Part shown: positions 52,538-61,004 of the stretch, piece after piece
How positions within the stretch are numbered: position 1 is the first letter of the stretch
How the letters are laid out: each line of letters begins with the position of its first letter
Assembly: GCF_014779765.1 (NCBI RefSeq)
Contig: NZ_JACXZA010000002.1
Span: forward strand, 124,001-188,000
Length of the DNA: 64,000 nucleotides
Source of the DNA: Paenibacillus terricola
GTDB taxonomy: Bacteria; Bacillota; Bacilli; Paenibacillales; Paenibacillaceae
Direction of reading: 5' to 3'
The notes under the pieces: generated by a model
Databases searched by the model: none
Told to the model about the DNA's origin: nothing
What the model saw: the letters and a program-made list of their open reading frames with translations, nothing else
Program-made: the position numbers and the translations under genes

Positions 52538-53048
52538 GCTTATTGGCGCCTCGCTCATCTTGTTTGCCGGCACGTTGATCGGCTTCTTGCAAGCAGCACG
52601 ATACGCTGATCGGCCGAAGCAGATACGCCAGCTTGCTGGCGCGCTGCAGAGGTTGGAGACGGAGATCGTATTCGGGCAGACGCCTCTGCCGGATGCGCTG
52701 CAGCATACCGCTTCGAATGCGGGCCAGCCGGTCGGCCGATTATTCCAAGCTGCGGCAGACGAGCTGTCGGCTGGAGAAGGCCGATCGTTCCGGGAATGCT
52801 GGGATCACGCCATGCGCAGAGCGTGGCCGACGACCTCCATGCGCACACCGGAACTGACGGTTACGCTCCGGCTGGGCTCGATACTCGGCATGAGCGACAA
52901 GGATGATCAGCTGAAACATTTGCGTCTGGCGGCCGTGCAGTTGAAAGCAGAGGAAGATGCAGCAAGAGATGATCAAGCAAAGTACGAGAAGATGAGCAGA
53001 AGCCTCGGCCTCTTGCTTGCCGCACTCGTCGTCATACTGATGGTTTAG
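52527..53048 (+). CDS. spoIIIAB: stage III sporulation protein AB
   Basis: The 173-residue membrane protein has a first helix 'LLKLIGASLILFAGTLIGF', the motif 'RQLAGALQRLETEIVFGQTPLPDAL', and a terminal helix 'LGLLLAALVVILMV'. It resembles GspF-type secretion components. ATG 52527 is inside the end of spoIIIAA, behind AGCAGGTG, so translation is coupled; GTG 52518 is an alternative. Confidence 0.93.
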   Translation: MLLKLIGASLILFAGTLIGFLQAARYADRPKQIRQLAGALQRLETEIVFGQTPLPDALQHTASNAGQPVGRLFQAAADELSAGEGRSFRECWDHAMRRAWPTTSMRTPELTVTLRLGSILGMSDKDDQLKHLRLAAVQLKAEEDAARDDQAKYEKMSRSLGLLLAALVVILMV

Positions 53049-53063
53049 TGGGGTGCCGCATAC

Positions 53064-53267
53064 ATGGATATCGACGTAAGCGCCATTTTCCAGATCGCCG
53101 GCATCGGCATCATCATCGCGATGATTCACACGTTATTGAAGCAGATGGGCAAGGAAGAGGTGGCGCATTGGGTAACGGTAATCGGGTTTGTTGTCGTCTT
53201 GTTCATGGTCGTTCGTCTGCTGAACGATCTGTTCCAGGAAATTAAAACGATCTTCTTGTTTCAGTAA
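53064..53267 (+). CDS. spoIIIAC: stage III sporulation protein AC
   Basis: The 67-residue protein has two membrane helices, 'AIFQIAGIGIIIAMIHTLL' and 'VTVIGFVVVLFMVVRLL', joined by 'KQMGKEEVAHW', as in SpoIIIAC. It forms part of the mother-cell membrane channel. A GGGGTGC context precedes the ATG 15 bases after spoIIIAB. Confidence 0.95.
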   Translation: MDIDVSAIFQIAGIGIIIAMIHTLLKQMGKEEVAHWVTVIGFVVVLFMVVRLLNDLFQEIKTIFLFQ

Positions 53268-53326
53268 ACCAGCAGGTAAGTGAAGGCAGGCGGTAAGCGC
53301 ACGGACAACGAGGTGAGTATATCGGA

Positions 53327-53722
53327 ATGGAAATCATACAAATTGTCGGTCTTGGATTAATCGCTACTGTGCTCATTCTCGTCGTTCGCGAGCAGAAGCC
53401 GATGTTTGCTTTTCTGCTGGCAGCTTTCACTGGCTTATTCATCTTCTTATACATCATCGGTCGCATCGATACCGTCATCTCCATGCTTGAGCAGCTCGCG
53501 GAGCAGACAGGCATTCCTTCGATCTACTTGAAGACGATATTGAAAATAATCGGTATCGCCTACATCGCCGAGTTCGGCGCACAGATCGTTCGGGACGCCG
53601 GACAAGAAGGGGTCGCTTCCAAAATCGAGTTTGCCGGCAAGGTGCTTATCCTCGTCATGGCCGTTCCGATCATTCACGTCATCGTTGAGACGGTGCTCGG
53701 ATTAATGCCGCCGGGAGGGTGA
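53327..53722 (+). CDS. spoIIIAD: stage III sporulation protein AD
   Basis: The 131-residue protein has four membrane helices and family sequences 'MEIIQIVGLGLIATVLILVVRE', given here as residues 1-22 in two parts, 'YLKTILKIIGIAYIAEFG' and 'IVRDAGQEGVASKIEFAGKV'. It works with SpoIIIAC and SpoIIIAE in the channel complex. GAGGTGAG is about ten bases before the ATG; spoIIIAE begins at its stop. Confidence 0.95.
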   Translation: MEIIQIVGLGLIATVLILVVREQKPMFAFLLAAFTGLFIFLYIIGRIDTVISMLEQLAEQTGIPSIYLKTILKIIGIAYIAEFGAQIVRDAGQEGVASKIEFAGKVLILVMAVPIIHVIVETVLGLMPPGG

Positions 53723-53728
53723 GTGAAG

Positions 53729-55009
53729 GTGAAGAAGCAAATCGCGATGCGCATCCTTCGTCTGTTGTTTGTACTCGTCGTCTTGACCTTGTCAACTGGA
53801 CAGATCATACAGGCTGCGGCACTTCCTGCTGAAATGGCAGGGACGAACGAAGCTCAGACAGGCGTCCCGCCACCTGCAGCATCATCATCCTTACCAGCAT
53901 CAGTTGATAACGGATTGTCCGATCAGTTGGCGAAGGAACAAGCTGGCACGCTCAATATGGATCCGATCGAGAAGTATTGGACGGACTTGACGACCAACTA
54001 CGGCGCATACTTCCCGGATAAGGATATGCCAAGCTTGACGGAGATGATTATGCCCGGCGGTAAAGGCTTGAAGCTAACGACAGTTGTCAGCGGGTTATTC
54101 AAGTTTCTGATGCATGAGGTGCTGTATAACGGCAAGCTGCTTGTCACCATCGTTCTGCTGTCCGTGTTCAGCTCGATTCTCGAAACGCTGCAAAATGCAT
54201 TTGAACGGAACGCGGTCAGCAAGGTTGCGTACTCGATTTCGTACATGGTGTTGATCGTTATCGCGGCCAACAGCTTTAACGTAGCTATCGGGTACGCGAA
54301 GGATGCGATAGGCAGCATGATTCAATTCATGATGGCGATGGTGCCGCTGCTGCTCACACTGCTTGCTTCCGTCGGAAACGTCTCGACGGTGACCATCCTG
54401 CATCCGATTATCATCTTCATGATTCATACGGTAGGAACGCTCATTTACACGATTGTGTTCCCGCTGCTGTTCTTCTCGGCGGTACTTCATATTGCAAGTG
54501 CGTTGACTGACAAGTTCAAGGTGACCCAGCTTGCTAATCTGCTTCGCAACATCGGGATCGGAACGCTCGGCGTACTGGTAAGCCTGTTTCTCGGCGTCAT
54601 CTCGATCCAAGGTGCGACAGGCGCAATTACAGATGGCGTCACGCTGCGGACCGCGAAGTTCGTAGCAGGAAATTTCGTACCCGTCGTTGGCAAAATGTTC
54701 TCCGATGCATCCGACACCGTCATCTCTGCATCGCTGCTCGTGAAGAACGCGGTCGGTATCGCAGGGGTCGTCATTCTGCTCTTCTTATGCGCATTTCCAG
54801 CGATCAAGATATTGACGCTGGCGCTCATCTACAACGTGACAGCCGCGGTTATGCAGCCGCTTGGCGACAGTCCGATTGCTGCATGCCTTCACACCATTGG
54901 CAAGACGATGATCTACGTGTTCGCCGCGCTAGCAGCCGTGGCACTCATGTTCTTCCTAGCTGTGACCGTCATACTAACTGCGGGCAATGCTGCAATGATG
55001 ATGCGATGA
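53729..55009 (+). CDS. spoIIIAE: stage III sporulation protein AE
   Basis: The 426-residue protein has an N-terminal signal-like helix, a polar outside region (about 30-115, with 'SLTEMIMPGGKGLK') and then seven or eight membrane helices, including 'YSISYMVLIVIAANSFNVAIG' and 'GVVILLFLCAFPAIKILTLAL' (both shortened by one at need), as in SpoIIIAE. It is the multi-pass core of the mother-cell channel. GTG 53729 has GGGAGGGTGA at ten bases; GTG 53723 is a close alternative. Confidence 0.94.
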   Translation: MKKQIAMRILRLLFVLVVLTLSTGQIIQAAALPAEMAGTNEAQTGVPPPAASSSLPASVDNGLSDQLAKEQAGTLNMDPIEKYWTDLTTNYGAYFPDKDMPSLTEMIMPGGKGLKLTTVVSGLFKFLMHEVLYNGKLLVTIVLLSVFSSILETLQNAFERNAVSKVAYSISYMVLIVIAANSFNVAIGYAKDAIGSMIQFMMAMVPLLLTLLASVGNVSTVTILHPIIIFMIHTVGTLIYTIVFPLLFFSAVLHIASALTDKFKVTQLANLLRNIGIGTLGVLVSLFLGVISIQGATGAITDGVTLRTAKFVAGNFVPVVGKMFSDASDTVISASLLVKNAVGIAGVVILLFLCAFPAIKILTLALIYNVTAAVMQPLGDSPIAACLHTIGKTMIYVFAALAAVALMFFLAVTVILTAGNAAMMMR

Positions 55010-55043
55010 CGGGCGCTATAAGGATGCTGAGAGGTGACATAAC

Positions 55044-55727
55044 ATGCTGGACTGGCTGAGCGGGTGGCTTCGAAACATTATAACGGTCATCCTGCTTGCG
55101 GCAATCGTCGACCTGCTGCTGCCGAACAAAGCGATGCAGCGATATGCGCGTCTTGTCGTAGGGCTAATCGTGCTGCTCACGATTCTATCTCCGCTGATTC
55201 GGCTGTTCGCTGGCGACTTCAATGATCGCGTAGAGGACAGTATGAATGCCTGGGAGCGGGCAGGCGCAAGCAGCACGGCCCAGATGCCGACACTGCAGCA
55301 GATCTCGAAGGAAGCTCAGCGGCTTAGCAATGAACGTCAGCGGCAGGCAGCGTCTCTGGCAGAGCGGGAGTTGGCAAGCGCAATGGAACAGGAGATTGAC
55401 AGCAGGCTGGGCTCGGAAGGATCCGTCGCTGTCGTGAAGCTGAGCGAAGATGGCAAGAAGATCGCTTCGGTACTCGTTACGATAGCTGCGGCAGCAGCTG
55501 AAAAGGAGCAGTCGGGTGAACCGAACAGCAGCTCGATTCAGCCGGTCGATATCGCGGTCAGCGTATCGGTTGATGAAGTGACTTCCGCAGCATCCAGCGA
55601 TGAGAGCACCGAAGTGAAAGATGAGGAGCCTGAAGCTGTAACCGCAGAGCAGAAGTCCGTCATTGAGCAGGCGCTTCGTCAGGGATGGGGTATCGCACCT
55701 AAGCAGATTCAGATCAGAACGAAGTAA
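55044..55727 (+). CDS. spoIIIAF: stage III sporulation protein AF
   Basis: The 227-residue protein has two N-terminal helices ('WLRNIITVILLAAIVDLLLP', 'LVVGLIVLLTILSPLIRLF') followed by an outside domain with a predicted coiled-coil ('EAQRLSNERQRQAASLAERE') and 'IEQALRQGWGIAPKQIQIR' at the end, matching SpoIIIAF. The middle is acidic and low complexity (about 150-205). GAGGTGAC precedes the ATG. Downstream are five tandem family A repeats before spoIIIAG. Confidence 0.93.
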   Translation: MLDWLSGWLRNIITVILLAAIVDLLLPNKAMQRYARLVVGLIVLLTILSPLIRLFAGDFNDRVEDSMNAWERAGASSTAQMPTLQQISKEAQRLSNERQRQAASLAERELASAMEQEIDSRLGSEGSVAVVKLSEDGKKIASVLVTIAAAAAEKEQSGEPNSSSIQPVDIAVSVSVDEVTSAASSDESTEVKDEEPEAVTAEQKSVIEQALRQGWGIAPKQIQIRTK

Positions 55728-55749
55728 GGAAGCGCAGGACGCAAATTGC

Positions 55750-55952
55750 TAAGCGGTGTGACTTTGAACTCCGTTGAAGGCTCTGATGTAAAGCGGAGTG
55801 ACTTTAGGCTCCGTTGAAGGTCCTGATGCAAAGCGGAGTGACTTTGAACTCCGTTCAAAGATCCTGATGTAAAGCGGAGTGACTTTGAACTCCGTTCAAA
55901 GATCCTGATGTAAAGCGGAGTGACTTTGAACTCCGTTCAAAGATCCTGATGT
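55750..55952 (+). repeat. family A hairpin repeat, five tandem copies before spoIIIAG
   Basis: Copies: 55750-55789, 55790-55829, 55830-55870, 55871-55911, 55912-55952. The last three are identical to each other and to the copy at 15206-15246. Each contains CTTTGAA-CTCCG-TTCAAAG, a perfect hairpin, and an alternative pairing CGGAGT with ACTCCG that excludes it. The array stops one base before the AGGAGGGG site of spoIIIAG. There are no spacers, so it is not a CRISPR array. Confidence 0.95.
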
Positions 55953-55967
55953 CAGGAGGGGATATTG

Positions 55968-56597
55968 GTGGCCAAATGGCTCGACAGCTTAGAGAAGGCT
56001 ATTGGCGGAGGAACCGGTGGACCGACAAGGATACGAGCGATGCGATGGCTGCTGCTAATCGGGGCTTTGGGAGTAGCGATCATGATCATCAATGCGTACA
56101 TGTCATTCGACCGCGTCGCTCCAACAACGAATTCTTCCGAGCCGCCTCTATCCGATGTACCGGCCATGTCCTCCAACAGCAGCGACTCGCCATTCGCATC
56201 GATCGAGCAGCCGCTCGAGAATCGGCTGAAAGATATTTTGGAGAAAATCGTAGGGGTTGGCACCGTCGACGTGCTTGTCAGTGTGGACTCAACCGAGGAA
56301 ACCGTCTACAGCGTCAACGAGCAGAAGGCGCAGCAAACAACAGAGGAGACGGACAAAAGCGGCGGCAGACGGCATATGACAAGTGTGACGGACAACGGCA
56401 CGATCGTGCTGTATGAGCAGTCAGGCGACCAGAAACCGATTATTACGAAGAAAATAAAACCTCGCATCAGTGGTGTTCTTATCGTTGCCAAAGGCGTTGA
56501 GAATCCGACGGTGAAGCGACTTATCCTCGATGCGGTAGAAAAGGGGATCAACGTCCCTGTGAACCGGATCTCGATCGTTCCAAGGAAGCAGCAATGA
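55968..56597 (+). CDS. spoIIIAG: stage III sporulation protein AG
   Basis: The 209-residue protein has one membrane helix ('WLLLIGALGVAIMIINAYM') and a ring-building domain 'ENRLKDILEKIVGVGTVDVLVSVDS' (given in two parts: residues 84-97 and 98-108) to 'GVLIVAKGVENPTVKRLILDAV', related to EscJ/PrgK secretion rings. It forms a large ring in the intermembrane space. GTG 55968 lies about seven bases after AGGAGGGG; TTG 55965 is too close. The upstream repeat array may change its expression relative to the first six genes. Confidence 0.94.
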   Translation: MAKWLDSLEKAIGGGTGGPTRIRAMRWLLLIGALGVAIMIINAYMSFDRVAPTTNSSEPPLSDVPAMSSNSSDSPFASIEQPLENRLKDILEKIVGVGTVDVLVSVDSTEETVYSVNEQKAQQTTEETDKSGGRRHMTSVTDNGTIVLYEQSGDQKPIITKKIKPRISGVLIVAKGVENPTVKRLILDAVEKGINVPVNRISIVPRKQQ

Positions 56598-56655
56598 AAC
56601 GGCCTATATGGCCTGCATTCAAATAACAAACGAATGAATGGGAGGGTGTTCATCT

Positions 56656-57339
56656 ATGAACACGAAAAGACAAACAATTTGGCTCGTATCGATGCTCAGC
56701 TTGATGGTCATTTTATCGGCTTACTATCTGTTCACGGAAGATCTTGATCCAAGCACGAGCAAGGTAGCAAACAACGGAACGACTGCGGAACAGACGACGG
56801 GGGTACAAGGAGCAACCGAGGCTTCGACTAACAATAAGGATGATGCAATCGTCGTCAATGAAGTGAATGGTTCCTCGAAGACTTCGACGGATAATAAAGC
56901 GACCGTGGATACGGAAGGCATCAGCGCTGCGGATCAGAAGACGCTCGACCAGTTGGCATCGCTGGACAAAGCGACCACATCAACGACGAACAACAATATC
57001 TTTGATCAGCTTCAATATAAACGGAATGAACAGTTCCAGAAGGAAGAAGATCAACTGATGGCAGTCATTGCGAATGCTTCAGGCGCAAGCTACGAGGAGG
57101 CAGGCCAAGCGGTGACGAAGCTTAGTGAATTGTCGGATAAAATGGACCGCATCAACGCGCTGGAAGAGCAGCTCAGTAAGCTGTATCCGGTTGCTGTCGT
57201 TGACGATCAAGCCAGCCACTATAATGTTGTGGTTCAAAGCCAGAAACTCGAACGCGGTCAAGCAGCCGATATTATTGACCTCGTAACGAAGACACTGGAA
57301 GTTTCGCCATCCCAGGTTGTCGTCCAATACGTCCCTTAA
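56656..57339 (+). CDS. spoIIIAH: stage III sporulation protein AH
   Basis: The 227-residue protein has one N-terminal membrane helix ('TIWLVSMLSLMVILSAYYLF'), a long Thr/Asn-rich linker (about 28-110), and a ring domain with 'LMAVIANASGASYEEAGQAV' and 'VVVQSQKLERGQAADIIDLV'. It binds SpoIIQ from the forespore side across the intermembrane space. GGAGGGTG precedes ATG 56656; the earlier in-frame start has no site. It is the last gene of the operon, with a strong terminator. Confidence 0.95.
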   Translation: MNTKRQTIWLVSMLSLMVILSAYYLFTEDLDPSTSKVANNGTTAEQTTGVQGATEASTNNKDDAIVVNEVNGSSKTSTDNKATVDTEGISAADQKTLDQLASLDKATTSTTNNNIFDQLQYKRNEQFQKEEDQLMAVIANASGASYEEAGQAVTKLSELSDKMDRINALEEQLSKLYPVAVVDDQASHYNVVVQSQKLERGQAADIIDLVTKTLEVSPSQVVVQYVP

Positions 57340-57375
57340 TGATGAGATGTTCGACTATGTGACATGGACATGAGA

Positions 57376-57424
57376 AGAAGCTCCGTTTGCGGAATAATCC
57401 GCAGGCGGAGCTTCTTGTTATTTT
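57376..57424 (+). terminator. intrinsic terminator of the spoIIIA operon
   Basis: AGAAGCTCCG (57376-57385) pairs with CGGAGCTTCT (57406-57415), with TGCGGA/TCCGCA inside, followed by TGTTATTTT. Confidence 0.9.
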
Positions 57425-57495
57425 CCATATCCCTCCAGTGGATACAGCGGAGAAGAAGCGCTGGCAGAAAAACTATGTTTGTTCCTTATTGTTTA

Positions 57496-57504
57496 TGTTA
57501 TAAT
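57496..57504 (+). promoter_or_regulatory. extended -10 promoter of accB-accC
   Basis: TGT-TATAAT (57496-57504) is an extended -10; the -35 is weak. It predicts an accB leader of nearly 390 bases that contains both family B repeats. Confidence 0.65.
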
Positions 57505-57584
57505 ACATTCGTTATGGGTAACAATTGCCATTCTACCATGTGAGGTATCAATACCGCGGATCGAAGCATTCATGCTTTGTTCCA

Positions 57585-57727
57585 CATAAGAATTTATTTG
57601 TTCCGAGTTATCAGGAAAGATAAATTCTTATTGGCGATAAAACCTACCTCATGCTTTCGAAGCCGCTTTGCTTCGCAAAGCTGTAGGTCACCCATCCTCG
57701 AATGGCCTCGATAAAGGTTTTCCCTCC
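57585..57727 (+). repeat. family B element, copy 1 in the accB leader
   Basis: 143 bases. ATAAGAATTTAT pairs with ATAAATTCTTAT (12 bp, perfect); then GGCGATAAAACCTACCTC, an inner hairpin GCTTTGC-TTC-GCAAAGC, ACCTAC/GTAGGT pairing, and an end CGATAAAGGTTTTC whose AGGTTTTC complements the AAAACCT at the start of the second half. Confidence 0.85.
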
Positions 57728-57870
57728 CATAAGAATTTAGAAAGATGCCCGATTTACAGGGATGTTCGAATTCTTATTGGCGATAAAACCTTCTTCATGC
57801 TTACGAAGCTGTTTTGCTTCGCAAAGCTGTAGGTCGCTCAACTTCGAGTGGCATCGATAAAGGTTTTCTC
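57728..57870 (+). repeat. family B element, copy 2 in the accB leader
   Basis: Directly follows copy 1 with the same 143-base length. The hairpin arms are kept (ATAAGAATT / AATTCTTAT) while the loop between them differs, and the second half is nearly identical (TTTGCTTCGCAAAGCTGTAG). Paired arms conserved over variable loops argue for selection on structure. The accB start is 27 bases later. Confidence 0.85.
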
Positions 57871-57896
57871 ACATAATGAAGGAGTGAAACTTACAA

Positions 57897-58370
57897 ATGT
57901 TTAAACTGAACGAAATAAAAGAACTAATCAAGCTGATCGACCAGTCGACGGTTCAAGAGGTAGAGATCGAGAACGAAGGTACTCGCCTGCTTATCCGCAA
58001 GCCTGGCAAAACTGAGGTTGTAACGGTTCAAGCGGCAGCGCCAGTTGTACAAGCTGTCCAACCTGCAGCTGTTGCAGCGGTTAGCGCTGTACCGGCAGCA
58101 GCAGCACCAGCTGCGGCAGCACAAGATAACCTGCACAAGATCGTTTCGCCAATGGTTGGTACGTTCTACTCGGCACCATCACCAGAAGCAGGCCCATATG
58201 TACAGAAGGGCTCACGTGTTACCGATAAGTCGGTTGTATGTATTTTGGAAGCGATGAAACTGATGAACGAGATCGAAGCAGAAGTGCGCGGCGAAATCGT
58301 AGAAGTGCTCGTCGAGAACGGTCAACTGGTCGAGTTCGGCCAACCGCTCTTCCTCGTTAAGCCGGAATAA
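57897..58370 (+). CDS. accB: biotin carboxyl carrier protein of acetyl-CoA carboxylase
   Basis: The 157-residue protein carries biotin between the two half-reactions of acetyl-CoA carboxylase, the first step of fatty acid synthesis. The N-terminus '[23 protein letters not shown]' region (residues 3-25) is followed by an Ala/Pro/Val-rich hinge (about 42-80) and the biotinyl domain with thumb '[16 protein letters not shown]' and the attachment site Lys in '[15 protein letters not shown]'. AAGGAGTG precedes the ATG. accC follows after 59 bases. Confidence 0.96.
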   Translation: MFKLNEIKELIKLIDQSTVQEVEIENEGTRLLIRKPGKTEVVTVQAAAPVVQAVQPAAVAAVSAVPAAAAPAAAAQDNLHKIVSPMVGTFYSAPSPEAGPYVQKGSRVTDKSVVCILEAMKLMNEIEAEVRGEIVEVLVENGQLVEFGQPLFLVKPE

Positions 58371-58429
58371 GGGATACAGTCGTCTAGTGACGACTCGCTG
58401 TCCAGTCTTCTTCTGAAAGGGGTTTCCAA

Positions 58430-59803
58430 TTGAAATTCGATAAAATTTTGATCGCTAACCGCGGTGAGATTGCTGTTCGTATCATTCGTGCATGCCGTGA
58501 GAAAGGTATCTCGACGGTTGCTGTTTATTCGGAGGCTGACCGCGACTCCTTGCACGTGCGTCTTGCTGATGAAGCATATTGCATCGGACCAACACTGTCG
58601 AAAGACAGCTATTTGAATCTAACTAACATTATGAGTGTCGCAACACTGACAGGATGCGATGCGATTCACCCAGGCTACGGCTTCCTCGCAGAGAATGCTG
58701 ATTTTGCAGAAATTTGCGAATCATGCAATGTTACGTTTATCGGACCTTCGCCTAATGCGATCTCCAAGATGGGAGATAAGGCGGTTGCGAAGCAAACGAT
58801 GAAAGATGCGAACGTACCGGTCATTCCAGGCTCTGACGGCCTGATCGAGGACATGGAGGAAGCGGTTCGGGTTGCGCGCCAGATCGGCTATCCTGTCATC
58901 ATCAAAGCTACGGCAGGCGGCGGCGGCAAAGGTATCCGCATCGCGGAAGACGAAGAGTCGCTGATCAGCCAGATTACGACAGCTCAACAAGAAGCGCAGA
59001 AGGCATTCGGCAATGCAGGCGTATATTTGGAGAAATATTTGACGGGCATGAAACACGTTGAAATTCAAATTATGGCCGATAAGCATGGCAATGCTGTTCA
59101 TCTGTTCGAACGTGACTGCTCCGTGCAGCGCCGCCGTCAGAAGCTCGTAGAAGAAGCGCCATGCCCAGTACTGTCGCCAGCTTTACGTGAACAGATGGGT
59201 CAAGCAGCGGTTCGTGCTGCGCTTGCAGTCGAATATTCCGGTGCCGGTACACTCGAGTTCTTGCTCGGTCCTGATGGCAAGTTCTACTTCATGGAGATGA
59301 ACACGCGTATTCAGGTTGAGCATCCGGTAACGGAGCTTATTACGAATATTGACCTGATTGCGGAGATGATCTCTGTTGCAGAAGGCAATCCGCTCTCGTT
59401 CTCTCAAGAGGATATCAAGCCGAATGGTTGGGCAATTGAATGCCGCATTAATGCGGAGGACTCGGAGCGCAACTTCATGCCGTCTCCCGGACAAATTCAA
59501 TTCTATCTGCCGCCAGGCGGTCTGGGTGTTCGCGTAGACTCTGCAGCATACCCGGGCTATACGATCTCGCCTCACTATGATTCGATGATCGCGAAGCTGA
59601 TTGTATGGGGCGCAACTCGTGATGAAGCGATTGCTCGTATGAAGCGCGCGCTCGTTGAATTCGAGATTGAGGGCATCAAGACGACGATTCCGTTCCATAT
59701 GAAACTGCTCAATCACCCGAAATTCGTAAAAGGAACGTTCGACATTAAGTTTTTGGAAGACTATGATGTCAACAATCCGGAAGCAGAGCCTGAACAAGTA
59801 TAA
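58430..59803 (+). CDS. accC: biotin carboxylase subunit of acetyl-CoA carboxylase
   Basis: The 457-residue ATP-grasp enzyme carboxylates biotin on AccB. It shows '[19 protein letters not shown]', '[16 protein letters not shown]', the Gly-rich ATP loop '[14 protein letters not shown]', '[18 protein letters not shown]', and '[18 protein letters not shown]', with the Mg-binding Glu residues. Length is standard. TTG 58430 follows AAAGGGG at eight bases. No accA or accD is near. Confidence 0.97.
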   Translation: MKFDKILIANRGEIAVRIIRACREKGISTVAVYSEADRDSLHVRLADEAYCIGPTLSKDSYLNLTNIMSVATLTGCDAIHPGYGFLAENADFAEICESCNVTFIGPSPNAISKMGDKAVAKQTMKDANVPVIPGSDGLIEDMEEAVRVARQIGYPVIIKATAGGGGKGIRIAEDEESLISQITTAQQEAQKAFGNAGVYLEKYLTGMKHVEIQIMADKHGNAVHLFERDCSVQRRRQKLVEEAPCPVLSPALREQMGQAAVRAALAVEYSGAGTLEFLLGPDGKFYFMEMNTRIQVEHPVTELITNIDLIAEMISVAEGNPLSFSQEDIKPNGWAIECRINAEDSERNFMPSPGQIQFYLPPGGLGVRVDSAAYPGYTISPHYDSMIAKLIVWGATRDEAIARMKRALVEFEIEGIKTTIPFHMKLLNHPKFVKGTFDIKFLEDYDVNNPEAEPEQV

Positions 59804-59827
59804 TGCTTGGAAGCATTAGGCCAAGGT

Positions 59828-59856
59828 TTGTCATAAATCTGGCCTGATGTTATAGT
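59828..59856 (+). promoter_or_regulatory. promoter before the Asp23 family gene
   Basis: TTGTCA (59828-59833), 17 bp, TATAGT (59851-59856): five of six bases in each box. Hairpins AATGCTT/AAGCATT (59802-59817) and AGGCCA/TGGCCT (59818-59845) precede or overlap it, the former perhaps ending part of the acc transcript. Confidence 0.7.
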
Positions 59857-59935
59857 ATAGAGATTAGAAGCGGATAAGCCTCCGGGCTTACGAGGCTCGG
59901 AGATGCGCTCGAATTTAAGGGAGGTGCAGATGATC

Positions 59936-60343
59936 ATGAGTACGATTGCTGCAGATTACGAACGGACGGATATTGGCAGTATTCAAATCGCGCCTGAAGT
60001 AATCGAGGTCATCGCCGGATTGGCGACTGTAGAAGTGCAAGGAGTTGCCGGCATGAGCGGCGGCTTCGTTGGCGGAATCGCAGAGTTGCTAGGACGGAAA
60101 AACTTGTCCAAAGGTGTGAAGGTCGAAGTCGGCCAGCGTGAAGCAGCCGTGGACGTATCGATCATTGTCGAATTCGGCAACCGCATACCCGATGTCGCCT
60201 CAGACATTCAGCGCAGTGTCAAGCGCTCGATTGAGTCGATGACTGGGCTGCATGTCGTTGAAGTGAACGTTCATATCCATGACGTGCATTTCAAGACGGT
60301 AGAGAAAACGGATGAAGAAGACGCATACCAGCGGGTGAAATAG
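59936..60343 (+). CDS. yqhY: Asp23/Gls24 family envelope stress protein (YqhY type)
   Basis: The 135-residue protein has the DUF322/Asp23 core: 'IGSIQIAPEVIEVIAGLATVEVQGVAGM', broken at residue 35, 'VEVGQREAAVDVSIIVEFG', and 'IQRSVKRSIESMTGLHVVEVNVHIHDV'. In Bacillus subtilis YqhY sits after accBC and affects lipid synthesis control. Here the adjacent AmaP would anchor it to the membrane. ATG 59936 has GGGAGGTG at about ten bases; ATG 59930 is a close alternative. Confidence 0.92.
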   Translation: MSTIAADYERTDIGSIQIAPEVIEVIAGLATVEVQGVAGMSGGFVGGIAELLGRKNLSKGVKVEVGQREAAVDVSIIVEFGNRIPDVASDIQRSVKRSIESMTGLHVVEVNVHIHDVHFKTVEKTDEEDAYQRVK

Positions 60344-60353
60344 TGATTTGTAT

Positions 60354-60399
60354 AAACCCCCTCGTGGCTGGGCTTCTGCTCTTTCGCAAGGGGGTTTTC
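60354..60399 (+). terminator. terminator-like hairpin between the Asp23 gene and amaP
   Basis: AACCCCCT (60355-60362) pairs with AGGGGGTT (60389-60396), followed by TTTC. Being inside the presumed operon, it may lower rather than stop transcription into amaP. Confidence 0.65.
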
Positions 60400-60427
60400 A
60401 TTCCGTTATGCCAGAGGAGGCTTTACG

Positions 60428-60988
60428 TTGGTCAGAGTGATAGACAAGCTATTGCTTTTCGTGTACAGCATTGTCATTGGTGCAGCTTCGATCGGCCTGT
60501 TCTGCATAAGCTTGAGATGGATTCCAGAGCAGACGGCTGTTGACGCTGTATCGCAATTCTATGAAGATGTGCAGTGGGTCCAGGTAGCCGGGGCAGTAGT
60601 TGGCGTCGTCCTCTTCTTGATTAGTCTGCGCTTGTTCTACATTTCGGTGAAGCGTAGCGGAAGCACTTCGCAATCTATCGATCAGCGCAATGAATTCGGC
60701 GATATTCGAATTTCGATGGAGACGGTTGAGAATCTGGCGCTGAAGGCAGCTTCCCGGCATCGCGGATTGAAAGATTTGCGTGCACGCATCCGCATCTCAG
60801 AAGCGGGCCTCGATATTGTGATTCGTACAGTGGTAGACGGGGATTCTTCGATTCCGGTCCTCACGGAAGAAATTCAACGCTCGGTCAAAGGCCATGTTGA
60901 AGAGATCACGGGTATCCCGGTTGCGGGCATATCGGTATATGTAGCGAATGTGGTACAAGCTCCTGCATTCAAAAGCCGCGTAGAATAG
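60428..60988 (+). CDS. amaP: alkaline shock response membrane anchor protein AmaP
   Basis: The 186-residue protein has two N-terminal membrane helices ('LLLFVYSIVIGAASIGLF', 'VAGAVVGVVLFLISLRLFYI') and a cytosolic Asp23-like domain ('ISMETVENLALKAASRHRGL', 'EEIQRSVKGHVEEITGIPV'). AmaP of Staphylococcus aureus tethers Asp23 to the membrane; the same partnership with the preceding gene is likely. TTG 60428 is seven bases after AGGAGG. Confidence 0.9.
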   Translation: MVRVIDKLLLFVYSIVIGAASIGLFCISLRWIPEQTAVDAVSQFYEDVQWVQVAGAVVGVVLFLISLRLFYISVKRSGSTSQSIDQRNEFGDIRISMETVENLALKAASRHRGLKDLRARIRISEAGLDIVIRTVVDGDSSIPVLTEEIQRSVKGHVEEITGIPVAGISVYVANVVQAPAFKSRVE

Positions 60989-61004
60989 AGGTGGGGATAG
61001 CCCG

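Noticed and set aside
55750-55952. Possible CRISPR array
   Set aside because: The repeats follow one another without unique spacers and no cas genes are present.
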